Assembly (NCBI GenBank): GCA_964446485.1
Contig: CAYUOU010000001.1
Span: forward strand, 1-64,000
Direction: 5' to 3'
Source of the DNA: JBDRRP01 sp964446485
GTDB lineage: Bacteria; Desulfobacterota; Desulfobacteria; Desulfobacterales; JBDRRP01
DNA length: 64,000 nt
Shown here piece after piece: positions 8,763 to 16,700 of the stretch. The number at the start of each line of letters is the position of its first letter. Position 1 is the stretch's first letter. A program made the translations under genes and the position numbers. Below the pieces are notes generated by a model that saw only the letters and a list, made by a program, of their open reading frames with translations, had not been told where the DNA came from and did no database searches.

Positions 8763-10082
8763 ATGCTGGGATTCTCCCTTTCCGACGAACAAAAAGCCCT
8801 GCAGCAAAAGGCGCGCAATTTCGCGCTCAAAGAAATTCTGCCCCTCGCATATTTCGCCGATGAAACTGAAGAAACACCCATGGCGCTTCTCAGAAAGGCC
8901 TATGACGCGGGGCTCATGAATGGCGACATACCGAAGAAATACGGCGGAATGGGATTGGGTCTGCTGGATGCCGTCATCGTAACGGAAGAATTCTCTGCGG
9001 CCTGCCCTGGGCTGGCCACCTCCATATTCGACAACTCGCTGGGCATGGAACCGCTCATCCTTTGTAAAAACGAAGCGCTGAAAGAGCGCATCCTTGCGGA
9101 TATCCGGGACAATTTCAAACTGATCTGCTTTGCCACGTCAGAGCCCACCATGGGTTCCGATGTGGCCGGCATGCGCTGCGAGGCCAGGGAGGACGGCGAT
9201 GCGTACGTCCTTAACGGCACCAAGTACTGGATCACCAATGCCGGGCTCTCGGACTACATGTCGGTGTTTGCCACGGTGGATCCCACATCGGCTCACGCGG
9301 GCATCTGCGCCTTCCTGGTGGAACGCGATTTTTCGGGCGTCTCCACCGGACGCCACATCCCCAAGCTCGGCCAGCGGGGGGCCAACACGGCCGCCATTCA
9401 CCTGAAAGACGTCCGCGTGCCCAAGGCAAACATGATGGCGCCCCCCGGGGAGGGTTTTGTTTTGGCCATGAAAACCTTCTCCCGAACCCGGCCCTCCATC
9501 GGCGCCTTTGCCGTGGGTGCGGCCCGGTCAGCCATGGAATTCGCCCTGGATTACGCAAAACGGCGGCGGACCTTCGGTGCCCCCATCGTCAACAACCAGG
9601 CCATCCAGTTCAAGCTTGCGGAAATGTACCAGAAAGTAGAGACGGCCCGGCTGCTGGTCTGGAAAGCCGCCTGGGAGGCGGACAACGGCATGGACCCCAC
9701 CGTCAACGCGTCCATTTCCAAGTTTTACGCCACCGAGGCCGCCCAGGAAGTGGTGGAGGAAGCCCTGCAGATATTTGCCGGCTATGGCTACACGCGCATG
9801 TTCCCTGTTGAGAAGCTGCTGAGAGATACCCGCCTGTTTAAAATCTACGAGGGGACGAGCGAAATTCAGCGGATGATCGTGGCGGGACATGTTCTCGGTG
9901 CCTACGAACCGGTGATGCCGCCGCTATCGGAGGTGCCCGTCCACCGGGAAAATCCGCCACCGGGCAAAGGCGACGGTACCGCGTGGCGGTGCCCCATGTG
10001 CGGCTACATCCACTACGATGACGACGCACCCGATAATTGCCCCTACTGCTTCGTGCCCAAAGCCGGTTTCAAAGCCGTCTGA
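8763..10082 (+). CDS. Acyl-CoA dehydrogenase with C-terminal rubredoxin domain
   Basis: 439 residues. Residues 1-380 are a complete FAD-dependent acyl-CoA dehydrogenase: the FAD/substrate segment CFATSEPTMGSDVAGM, YWITNAG, the helical domain, and the catalytic Glu in IYEGTSEIQR. A linker of about 20 residues leads to a rubredoxin-type domain with CPMCGYIHYDDDAPDNCPYC, four cysteines as in the C-terminal domain of rubrerythrin. The likely role is beta-oxidation or aromatic/fatty acid degradation with electrons leaving through a built-in iron site instead of, or in addition to, ETF. An AGGAGGTGATTC box precedes the ATG. The fusion is the notable point. Confidence 0.9.
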   Translation: MLGFSLSDEQKALQQKARNFALKEILPLAYFADETEETPMALLRKAYDAGLMNGDIPKKYGGMGLGLLDAVIVTEEFSAACPGLATSIFDNSLGMEPLILCKNEALKERILADIRDNFKLICFATSEPTMGSDVAGMRCEAREDGDAYVLNGTKYWITNAGLSDYMSVFATVDPTSAHAGICAFLVERDFSGVSTGRHIPKLGQRGANTAAIHLKDVRVPKANMMAPPGEGFVLAMKTFSRTRPSIGAFAVGAARSAMEFALDYAKRRRTFGAPIVNNQAIQFKLAEMYQKVETARLLVWKAAWEADNGMDPTVNASISKFYATEAAQEVVEEALQIFAGYGYTRMFPVEKLLRDTRLFKIYEGTSEIQRMIVAGHVLGAYEPVMPPLSEVPVHRENPPPGKGDGTAWRCPMCGYIHYDDDAPDNCPYCFVPKAGFKAV

Positions 10083-10223
10083 AGACACCAGCGCCGACGA
10101 GTTCGACCTGGCGTAAAACGGAAACAGCCAGCAATGACGGTAAAAACGGCTGTGACACCGTGCGCAGCGGCTTGTCGTTGCGGTGTTCTGAGGCGAGACT
10201 GCCGTCGTGATGGGGCAATCCTG

Positions 10224-10937
10224 TTAGAAAGCCGTTTTCCGGCCGGCAGCCGTGCTCTCCTCGACTGTTTCGGCCGCCAATAGCGCGTCGATGCGTGCCA
10301 CGTAGAAAATGGCAATGAGGTAGGCCGGACGGCCGAATTTATTGCGGTGCTTGTGGACCACCAGTTGATCCCCCTCCCGCTCCCAGGACCACAATCGTGC
10401 CTCCTGGCCTTCCACATCCACCACGCGCGGCGGGCCGTATTTGGCCGTGAGTGTCTCCAGGATGGAACCCGCTTCGTTGTTGGCGTCGATGATGATCATA
10501 AGGGGGTGAAGATTATTCGCGGAAAAGACCAGCCGTACAAAGGTGAAGGTGGGATAGTGCGTCTGCGGATAGCGATAGGCGAGAGACGAAATGGCGTGCT
10601 CCTTGCGGGCGCGCGGGTCCGGATTCAACTGCCGATTGATGGCACCCAGCTTGGGCAAGACGTCGCTCAGAGACACTTTGGGGAACACCGCCAGATCAAG
10701 AATGTCCTTCCCAGCCACGGCTTCCCTGCCGAGATGCCCTCTCAGGGTGCTGCGCAGCGCGTCATCGTTAACCGAGTTGGCGTTGACGTCAAAAAAGGTG
10801 AAGGTATCAGGCAGCCGCTTACCGCCGCCTTCAGTCGGCGGCGCACCGCTCCCGCAACCGGTCAGAAACAGGATCATCGCCGCCGTCAGTAAACATCCCA
10901 GCGCGCGGGGCCGTGTCGGTGCTGTGGGGCCTTCCAT
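10224..10937 (-). CDS. Hypothetical lipoprotein
   Basis: 237 residues with a lipoprotein signal peptide: basic start, hydrophobic core (GCLLTAAMILFLTGC), and Cys at the cleavage site followed by GSGAPP. The mature part contains FTFVRLVFSANNLHPLMII and a C-terminal region with WSWEREGDQLVVHKHRNKF, alternating strands suggestive of a beta-rich periplasmic domain. It is anchored to a membrane but no catalytic motif is visible. It is divergent from the rhomboid gene. Confidence 0.65.
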   Translation of the reverse strand: MEGPTAPTRPRALGCLLTAAMILFLTGCGSGAPPTEGGGKRLPDTFTFFDVNANSVNDDALRSTLRGHLGREAVAGKDILDLAVFPKVSLSDVLPKLGAINRQLNPDPRARKEHAISSLAYRYPQTHYPTFTFVRLVFSANNLHPLMIIIDANNEAGSILETLTAKYGPPRVVDVEGQEARLWSWEREGDQLVVHKHRNKFGRPAYLIAIFYVARIDALLAAETVEESTAAGRKTAF

Positions 10938-11066
10938 AAAGATCCTCCGATGCTGCTGCAGCGGTTGTCGCTCGGGTTCGCTGCTTGAACGCCTTTACGA
11001 AAAGCCCAAAATAACACACAGACCCGGTGCCGTACAGGCGGCGTTTAGTAAAATGCTCATTTGGTA

Positions 11067-12008
11067 ATGATTCAAGGGCCGAGATCCAAATTGACAGTCA
11101 CTGCGCCGGGGACTAAGGTGGTGGGCCGTTTGAAATCATTCCTTAAAAAAGGCACATCCGTGAAACACGCCCGTCAACAGCCCGGCGCCATGATTTGCCC
11201 CGGGTGCCGAAAACTCATCGATGCGGACGCCGTCCAGTGCCCCTACTGCCGGATGAAACGACCCGGTGCCAGCTTTCGAAAGGTGCCCCTTCGCCAGGTG
11301 GCCCAATCGGCGGAAATGGCTATCCGGTGGATTATCTACGCCAACGTGGCGCTGTTCATACTGAGCATTCTGATCTATCCCAAACACATCGGCGTCTCAG
11401 CCAACCCCTTGTTTTTCTTTTCCATCGATATGGACAGCCTGATCCTTTTGGGCGCCACCGGCACCCTGCCCATCGAACGGCTTCACCGATGGTGGACCCT
11501 GGTGTCGGCAAGCTATCTCCACGGCAGCTTGCTGCATATTTTTTTCAACATGGCCGCCTTCACCCAACTGGGCAGGCTCGTCGCCCGAGAATTCGGCGTC
11601 AGCCGGATGTTCATCATCTACACCGCCGGGGGGGCTGTCGGCTTTTTAGCCTCCTACCTCGCCGGCATCCCCATCACTATCGGCGCGTCGGCGTCCCTGT
11701 GCGCCCTCATGGGCGCGGCCCTTTTCTACGGAAAACACCGTGGGGGGGTCTACGGAGCGATGGTCTACCGCCAGATCAGCGGTTGGATCGTGAGCCTGGT
11801 CATCATCGGCTTCATGATTTCCAGCATCAACAACTGGGGACACGGCGGCGGCCTCTTGGGGGGCATCGCCTTGGGCTGGCTGCTGGGCTACACGGAAATG
11901 CGCCCCGAAACCGCCGGTCACAGATGGCTGGCGGGTCTCTGCCTGTGGGGCACCATCGCCATCCTTCTCTGGGCTGTTGGCAGCGGCTTCTATTATCGAT
12001 TCGCCTGA
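11067..12008 (+). CDS. Rhomboid-family intramembrane serine protease with zinc ribbon
   Basis: About 313 residues. A zinc-ribbon module (CPGCRKLIDADAVQCPYC) comes first, followed by about six membrane helices. Rhomboid hallmarks are present: HGSLLHIFFNM for the helix 2 His/Asn region, the nucleophile in GASASLCALMGA, and the catalytic His in NNWGHGGGLLGG. It should cleave membrane proteins inside the bilayer. The start is uncertain: ATG 11067, GTG 11160 and ATG 11190 are all in frame and none has a clear ribosome-binding site. Confidence 0.85.
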   Translation: MIQGPRSKLTVTAPGTKVVGRLKSFLKKGTSVKHARQQPGAMICPGCRKLIDADAVQCPYCRMKRPGASFRKVPLRQVAQSAEMAIRWIIYANVALFILSILIYPKHIGVSANPLFFFSIDMDSLILLGATGTLPIERLHRWWTLVSASYLHGSLLHIFFNMAAFTQLGRLVAREFGVSRMFIIYTAGGAVGFLASYLAGIPITIGASASLCALMGAALFYGKHRGGVYGAMVYRQISGWIVSLVIIGFMISSINNWGHGGGLLGGIALGWLLGYTEMRPETAGHRWLAGLCLWGTIAILLWAVGSGFYYRFA

Positions 12009-12018
12009 TACGGTATCG

Positions 12019-12114
12019 TCACCCGCCCAGGGCCAATGTCAGCATCACGGTGAGGCTGACGATGGATACCAGGGCCAGGCATTCCAGAACACCGTCGATC
12101 ATTCGCTGCATCAT
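12019..12114 (-). CDS. 31-residue single-pass membrane microprotein
   Basis: A 31-residue reading frame, MMQRMIDGVLECLALVSI and on to a Gly-Gly end, almost entirely one hydrophobic helix. Its ATG overlaps the stop codon of the upstream gene (ATGA arrangement), and GGAGGT at the end of that gene lies a few bases before it, a strong case for translational coupling. The function is unknown. Small single-helix proteins often modulate membrane complexes, but nothing here says which. Confidence 0.55.
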   Translation of the reverse strand: MMQRMIDGVLECLALVSIVSLTVMLTLALGG

Positions 12115-12302
12115 CTTCCACCTCCCATCGTCACCGCGCCGTCAGTGTTGAAATAAAACTGCTGGGCATCCTCGACGGAGTCGAAAAGATGCCAATGCCG
12201 CCAGAGCACTTCGCCTTTGCCGCGCCTGACCTGTTCAACGACGGTGTGCCCGTGGTAATAGAATTGATCCCTTGTGGCGTCTGCCCGTTCTGTGATGATC
12301 AT
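12111..12302 (-). CDS. Small hypothetical protein
   Basis: About 63 residues, rich in aromatic residues and histidines (DQFYYHGHTVVEQV, VLWRHWHLFDSVEDAQQFYF). GGAGG is positioned 5 nt before the ATG at 12302; upstream in-frame ATGs at 12305, 12314 and 12332 are alternatives. It overlaps the membrane microprotein downstream by 4 bp, so the pair is probably one translational unit. No family was recognised. Confidence 0.5.
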   Translation of the reverse strand: MIITERADATRDQFYYHGHTVVEQVRRGKGEVLWRHWHLFDSVEDAQQFYFNTDGAVTMGGGR

Positions 12303-12442
12303 CATCGCCTCCATGGTTGTGGGTTTTCGCACGTTGCCATCAGAGGTATCCCGGACGTGTGACAGATCCGGTCACAGGGGGCAAAAAAACAATTCTCTGG
12401 AAGGCATCCTGCTTTTCCAACAACCGGTCGGGAGGGTATCTA

Positions 12443-13426
12443 ATGGCCAGAGGCGACCAGTTGGGCCGCCAGTGGATCATCATTCAGCGACTCATGACTT
12501 CACTGGGGGGGGTGTCGGTGCGCGAGTTGGCGGAGGCGGCGGGCTGCCACCGGCGGACGGTGTATCGGGATCTGGAAGCGCTTCAGATTGCCGGCTTTCC
12601 TTTGTACACCGAAGAAACCGAATCCGGTTCGCGGTGGAAAATGCTCGATACCGGCAGCCGACAAATGCCGCTGCCGCTGGAAATGGCCGAGCTGATGGCG
12701 CTGTATTTCAGCCGGCACTTGCTCGCATCCATCCATGGCGGCTTGTTTGCAGACGCCGTGGAATCCTTGTTCGAGAAAATCAAGAGCATACTTCCCGCCA
12801 GCACGCACACCCTACTGGACCGTCTCGGCAGCACGGTTGCCATCAGGGAATCGCCCCGGACCGGCGGCGGACTCACCGCTCAGGCCATGGCCGGCATTAA
12901 CGAAGCTATCGGCACGGGCCGTTGCCTGGACCTGGTGTACCGGGGGCGGCGGCGCAAGGGCCCCACCCGGCGACGGGTGTCCCCGCATAAACTGTGGTTT
13001 GCCAATGATGCGTTGTATCTGGTGGGTTATTGTCACCTGAGAAGGGATGTGAGGCTTTTCGCCGTGGAACGGATAGAAGGGCTTTCAGTTGCGAACGCAC
13101 CGGCCAGCATTCCAGCCGATGCAGATGTGGATGGCCCCATGACGGCAGGCGTAGGGGCATTTTCGGGGCGCCCGGAACTGGTGAAAATCCGTTTTATTCC
13201 CCCCGCTGCAAACTATATCGCCGACAAGGTCTGGCATCCTTCTCAACGTATCATCCGCCATAAAAAAGGCGGGCTGACCTTCGAAGCGGAGGTGGCCGTC
13301 AATGCGGAGCTGGTGGGCTTTGTCCTTCGATGGGGGCCGGCGGCGGAGGTACTCTCGCCGCCGGATCTGCGACAGCGCGTGCGCGACGCCCTGAAAGACG
13401 CACTATCGGTTTACAACAGCAGATGA
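12443..13426 (+). CDS. WYL-domain transcriptional regulator
   Basis: 327 residues. The N-terminus is a DeoR/HTH-11-type helix-turn-helix (VSVRELAEAAGCHRRTVYRD), followed by a WYL ligand-binding domain (LDLVYRGRRRKGPTRRRVSPHKL, with the WYL-like turn FANDALYLVGYC) and a C-terminal WCX extension (EAEVAVNAELVGFVLRWG). WYL proteins sense nucleotides or nucleic acid ligands and control stress and defence genes. A GGAGGG box lies 7 nt before the ATG at 12443. It stands alone and its target is not evident. Confidence 0.88.
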   Translation: MARGDQLGRQWIIIQRLMTSLGGVSVRELAEAAGCHRRTVYRDLEALQIAGFPLYTEETESGSRWKMLDTGSRQMPLPLEMAELMALYFSRHLLASIHGGLFADAVESLFEKIKSILPASTHTLLDRLGSTVAIRESPRTGGGLTAQAMAGINEAIGTGRCLDLVYRGRRRKGPTRRRVSPHKLWFANDALYLVGYCHLRRDVRLFAVERIEGLSVANAPASIPADADVDGPMTAGVGAFSGRPELVKIRFIPPAANYIADKVWHPSQRIIRHKKGGLTFEAEVAVNAELVGFVLRWGPAAEVLSPPDLRQRVRDALKDALSVYNSR

Positions 13427-13441
13427 TGCCGGGGTCAGGGC

Positions 13442-14371
13442 TCAGACCTTGCATGGCCCTTTGATGATGAGCCAATCCAGAATGTCCTTAAAGACCCCTT
13501 CACGGTTGGTTTCATTGAGGATCTCATGCCGGGCGCCGTCGTAAAAAACGGCGCTGACGTCGGCCAATCCGGCGGCCTTATAAACATTTATCACCTGGCG
13601 CACACCCCGGGTGTTTTTACCCACCGGGTCACAGGCGCCGGAAATGAAAAAAATCGGGAGATTCTTGGTAATCCGGTGAATTCCATCCGTTGAGTTGACA
13701 AACGCCAGTCCTTCAAGGAGATCTGCGAAAAACCCGGCCGTAAAAACGCCCCCGCAGTAAGGATCGGCGATGTATGCATCGACTTCTGCGGCATCCCTGC
13801 TGAGCCAATCGAAATCGGTGCGATTGGGTGTGAAGGCCTTGTTGAATCCACCGAACGATAGCGCGTTGAGAAGAGGGCTTTTCCCGCGGCGCCCTTTTCG
13901 AAAGCACTCCCATGTTGCAATGAGGCGGCCCACTTTTCCCAACAGGCCCGGGTCGCCGCCGGTGGCCGAGAGGATGGCACCGGCGATGTCGCCGCCATGA
14001 TCGGCGATATAAGTCCTGACCAGAAACGACCCCATGCTGTGACCCAGCAGAAAAACAGGAAATCCCGGGTTTTCCCGTCGAACGATGCCGGTGAGTTGAA
14101 GCATGTCGTCCACAACGTTCTGCCAACCGTCCGCATCGGTAAAATAGCCGACGTTCTCGAGTGCTCCGGCGGTTTTGCCGTGACCCCGGTGGTCGTTGGC
14201 GTATACCCCGAATCCGACCGCGGTGAGAAACCTCGCGAAACGCGCATAGCGACCGGCGTGTTCCGCCATGCCATGGGCGATTTGAACCACGCCCGCCATC
14301 TGCTCTGAAGCGTCCGGCAGCCATCGATAGACAAAGATGCCCGATCCGAATTCAAATGTATCCGCTTTCAT
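13442..14371 (-). CDS. Alpha/beta hydrolase (monoacylglycerol lipase/lysophospholipase type)
   Basis: 309 residues of the serine hydrolase fold: the early HGMAEHAGRYARFA motif of lysophospholipase-like enzymes, NDHRGHGKT, the nucleophile elbow LGHSMGSFL, the acid in SGACDPVG and the catalytic His in ARHEILNE. It should cleave monoacylglycerols or similar esters in the cytoplasm. The ATG at 14371 has GAGGGA 4 nt upstream; a TTG 12 bases earlier is less likely. The gene is divergent from the hgc operon. Confidence 0.88.
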   Translation of the reverse strand: MKADTFEFGSGIFVYRWLPDASEQMAGVVQIAHGMAEHAGRYARFARFLTAVGFGVYANDHRGHGKTAGALENVGYFTDADGWQNVVDDMLQLTGIVRRENPGFPVFLLGHSMGSFLVRTYIADHGGDIAGAILSATGGDPGLLGKVGRLIATWECFRKGRRGKSPLLNALSFGGFNKAFTPNRTDFDWLSRDAAEVDAYIADPYCGGVFTAGFFADLLEGLAFVNSTDGIHRITKNLPIFFISGACDPVGKNTRGVRQVINVYKAAGLADVSAVFYDGARHEILNETNREGVFKDILDWLIIKGPCKV

Positions 14372-14469
14372 GGGGTCCCTCAAAATTATGATCAGGTTAT
14401 AGCGCCGTTATGCCCCCTTGGGGGGCGATTGTCAAAAAGGAAGGCTCCCGAAATCAATCTCCAAAAGGA

Positions 14470-14527
14470 TTGACGGGCTACTTTTAATCGTTTATCGACG
14501 ATTAGCGATCATTATCCCAATGCTAAT
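14470..14527 (+). promoter_or_regulatory. Candidate promoter and ArsR-type operator of the hgc operon
   Basis: TTGACG at 14470-14475 is followed at 17-nt spacing by TATCGA, a weak -10. Over the -10 lies a perfect inverted repeat AATCGT-ttatcg-ACGATT at 14486-14503. A second pair, ATTAGC (14501-14506) and GCTAAT (14522-14527), follows at once. Symmetrical AT-rich sites over the promoter are the usual targets of ArsR repressors, and the first gene downstream encodes one. Autoregulation is inferred. Confidence 0.5.
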
Positions 14528-14570
14528 GACCATGAATCGCAATTGAGACACCCATATCCGCTCAGAGGTT

Positions 14571-14942
14571 ATGAAAGACCAAAACACCACCATAGAGCCG
14601 CCGCCAGCCATGCCAAACACGGTTGAACCCCTGGACGTGGATCATTTTGCCGCCGTCTGCAAAGCTCTCGGCCATCCGGCGCGCGCCATCATCGTCAACC
14701 ATCTGCTTTCCAAAAACACCTGCATCTGCGGTGAACTGGTCGATCTGCTGCCCTTGGCCCAGTCCACCGTAAGCCAGCACTTGGGCCATCTCAAAGCCTG
14801 CGGCCTGATTCAAGGCAACATTCAGGGGCCGAAGACCTGCTATTGCCTGGACATGCACCTGCTATCCAGATTCAAAACCACCGTCGCCACCATGAAAGGA
14901 CCCTCGCCGGATGTCACCGACTGCATCCCCCAAAATAGATGA
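14571..14942 (+). CDS. ArsR/SmtB-family transcriptional regulator
   Basis: 123 residues of winged helix-turn-helix. FAAVCKALGHPARAIIVNHL begins the core; the metal-box position CICGEL resembles ELCVCDL of arsenic sensors; STVSQHLGHL is the recognition helix; and a CYC pair sits just after the wing. These cysteines could bind a thiophilic metal(loid) such as As(III) or Hg(II). The gene overlaps hgcA by 32 bp, so the two are translated together and the regulator most likely controls hgcAB. ArsR-like regulators upstream of hgcA are known in other mercury methylators. The actual ligand cannot be read from the sequence. Confidence 0.9.
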   Translation: MKDQNTTIEPPPAMPNTVEPLDVDHFAAVCKALGHPARAIIVNHLLSKNTCICGELVDLLPLAQSTVSQHLGHLKACGLIQGNIQGPKTCYCLDMHLLSRFKTTVATMKGPSPDVTDCIPQNR

Positions 14943-16107
14943 GTCCTGCAAAGACGCCGCTTGCAGTTGCACACCGGCGCCCACATTGCAGCCCTTTGCA
15001 CAGACACCGCTCACCGCGTCGGCGGCCTGCTGCGGCAGTTCTCCGGCCGCCCCATCCGATACTCATGCTCGGGCCGGTTACGCGGCCTGTCATTTTGTAG
15101 AACGATTCATGGATACCCCCGCCGGTCCCGTTCCGGTGGTGCGCACCGCCAACGGATGGCGTGACCGCCTGGGAACGTTGGGTGCGAGGTCCGGCATCAA
15201 CCGGCACGACTACAGTGTGGCACCGGGGCTTTACGCCATCGGCTCCCCGGATCCGGCGTCCCCGGTCCTGGTGACGGCCAACTTCAAACTCACCTTCGAC
15301 ACCCTGCGAGCGCGGCTATCCGGCACCGACGCCTGGCTGTTGGTGCTGGACACCCTGGGCGTCAATGTCTGGTGCGCGGCAGGAAAAGGCACTTTTGCCA
15401 CCAATGAACTGATTCACCGAATCGATACAAGCCGGCTTGCCAGTGTCGTGTCACACCGGACCCTGGTCGTTCCACAGTTGGGCGCTACGGGCGTTTCGGC
15501 CGTGGCCGTAAAAAAACACGCCGGCTTCTCCGTCGTCTGGGGGCCCGTCCGTGCTGAAGACATTCAGGGGTTTATCCGCGCCGGCATGAAAGCCGACACC
15601 GCCATGCGAATGGTCACCTTCACCACGGCGGAGCGGCTGGTGCTCATTCCGGTGGAGCTATCCATCGTGTTCAAATACCTGATCTGGGTGATGCTGGGCG
15701 CCGCCGTCATTTCGGGTATCGGCCCCAGCATATTTTCCTTCGAGCAGGCGGCCTATCGCGGTGCAATCTTATCAAGCGCTTGCCTCGGCGGCGTCATTGC
15801 CGGCTGTATCCTGTCACCGGCGCTGCTGCCCTGGATTCCAGGCACGGCCTTTGCCGCCAAAGGAGCGCTCATGGGCGGATTGACCGGGATCGTCATATCC
15901 GCAATGGTGCGGACCGGCCTCATGGAAGCCGGCCTCATGGTGCTGTGCGCCATGGCCCTGAGTTCGTTTCTGGCCATGAACTTCACCGGCGCCACCCCGT
16001 TCACCTCCCCATCGGGCGTGGAGCGCGAAATGCGCCGATCCATCCCGCTGCAGCTTGCAGCTACGGTTATCGTGGTTCTCGGATGGGTGGGGGCGGCGTT
16101 TGTGTGA
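14911..16107 (+). CDS. hgcA: Mercury methylation corrinoid protein HgcA
   Basis: 398 residues. HgcA carries a methyl group on a corrinoid and transfers it to Hg(II). The diagnostic cap-helix motif NVWCAAGKG is at residues 152-160, with Cys155 as the expected Co ligand. It sits in a CdhD-like domain (APGLYAIGSPDPASPVLVTA, VVPQLGATGVSA, VVWGPVRAEDI). Five membrane helices follow at about 246-266, 278-303, 311-332, 336-355 and 378-398. AAAGGA lies 9 nt before the ATG, inside arsR. The first 65 residues are an extension holding eight Cys (CKDAACSC, ACCG) that is not part of the core and deserves attention. The protein is membrane-bound with a cytoplasmic corrinoid domain. Confidence 0.95.
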   Translation: MSPTASPKIDESCKDAACSCTPAPTLQPFAQTPLTASAACCGSSPAAPSDTHARAGYAACHFVERFMDTPAGPVPVVRTANGWRDRLGTLGARSGINRHDYSVAPGLYAIGSPDPASPVLVTANFKLTFDTLRARLSGTDAWLLVLDTLGVNVWCAAGKGTFATNELIHRIDTSRLASVVSHRTLVVPQLGATGVSAVAVKKHAGFSVVWGPVRAEDIQGFIRAGMKADTAMRMVTFTTAERLVLIPVELSIVFKYLIWVMLGAAVISGIGPSIFSFEQAAYRGAILSSACLGGVIAGCILSPALLPWIPGTAFAAKGALMGGLTGIVISAMVRTGLMEAGLMVLCAMALSSFLAMNFTGATPFTSPSGVEREMRRSIPLQLAATVIVVLGWVGAAFV

Positions 16108-16150
16108 AAAGCCGGGATGGGAAAGCCATCACAATGTTGGAGATCATGCC

Positions 16151-16444
16151 ATGAAAACCTTTCGCTACCTTAAAAATGTCACCACGTTGCGCCTGGATGC
16201 CGACACCTGCGTTGGCTGCGGTGCATGCACCGTGGTCTGCCCCCACGGGGTCTTCCGACTGGTGAATAAAAAAGCCGCCATCGCAGACAAGGATGCCTGC
16301 ATCGAATGCGGTGCCTGCGCCAATAACTGCCCCACCGCCGCTGTCAGCGTAACGCCCGGCGTTGGGTGTGCCGCCTATATCATTTCCGGTTGGATCCACG
16401 GCCCGGAAAATGCCACCTGCGGCGACCCGGGCGGCTGCTGCTGA
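16151..16444 (+). CDS. hgcB: Mercury methylation ferredoxin HgcB
   Basis: 97 residues with two [4Fe-4S] motifs, CVGCGACTVVCP (Cys20-30) and CIECGACANNCP (Cys50-60); the C-M/I-ECGAC form is the HgcB signature. A single Cys73 and the C-terminal Cys96-Cys97 pair match the conserved extra cysteines proposed to handle Hg(II) or interact with HgcA. HgcB reduces the HgcA corrinoid to Co(I) and may deliver mercury. It follows hgcA by 43 bp with GGAG 8 nt before its ATG. Together they make the organism a predicted mercury methylator. Confidence 0.95.
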   Translation: MKTFRYLKNVTTLRLDADTCVGCGACTVVCPHGVFRLVNKKAAIADKDACIECGACANNCPTAAVSVTPGVGCAAYIISGWIHGPENATCGDPGGCC

Positions 16445-16700
16445 CCCCCCCGGGGCTGTCAACCAGGGGGTTCCAAAAACCGCCCGCCATTCACGATCCG
16501 GCGCCGCATCCCGCCGTCGTCCCAATTCAGGCTTGTGATTCAGTTGCGAAGTGCTTATATGGAAGGCGTTTTAAAAGGCGTCGGCTCGCAGGCGCTGAAA
16601 TATTTCTCATATTGATTCCCATGAATGGGGATCATGGTATCGTTTAGCATCCGCGCCAGAAAGAATCGACGCACTGTCTTCTTATAGGAGTCGCAAAACA

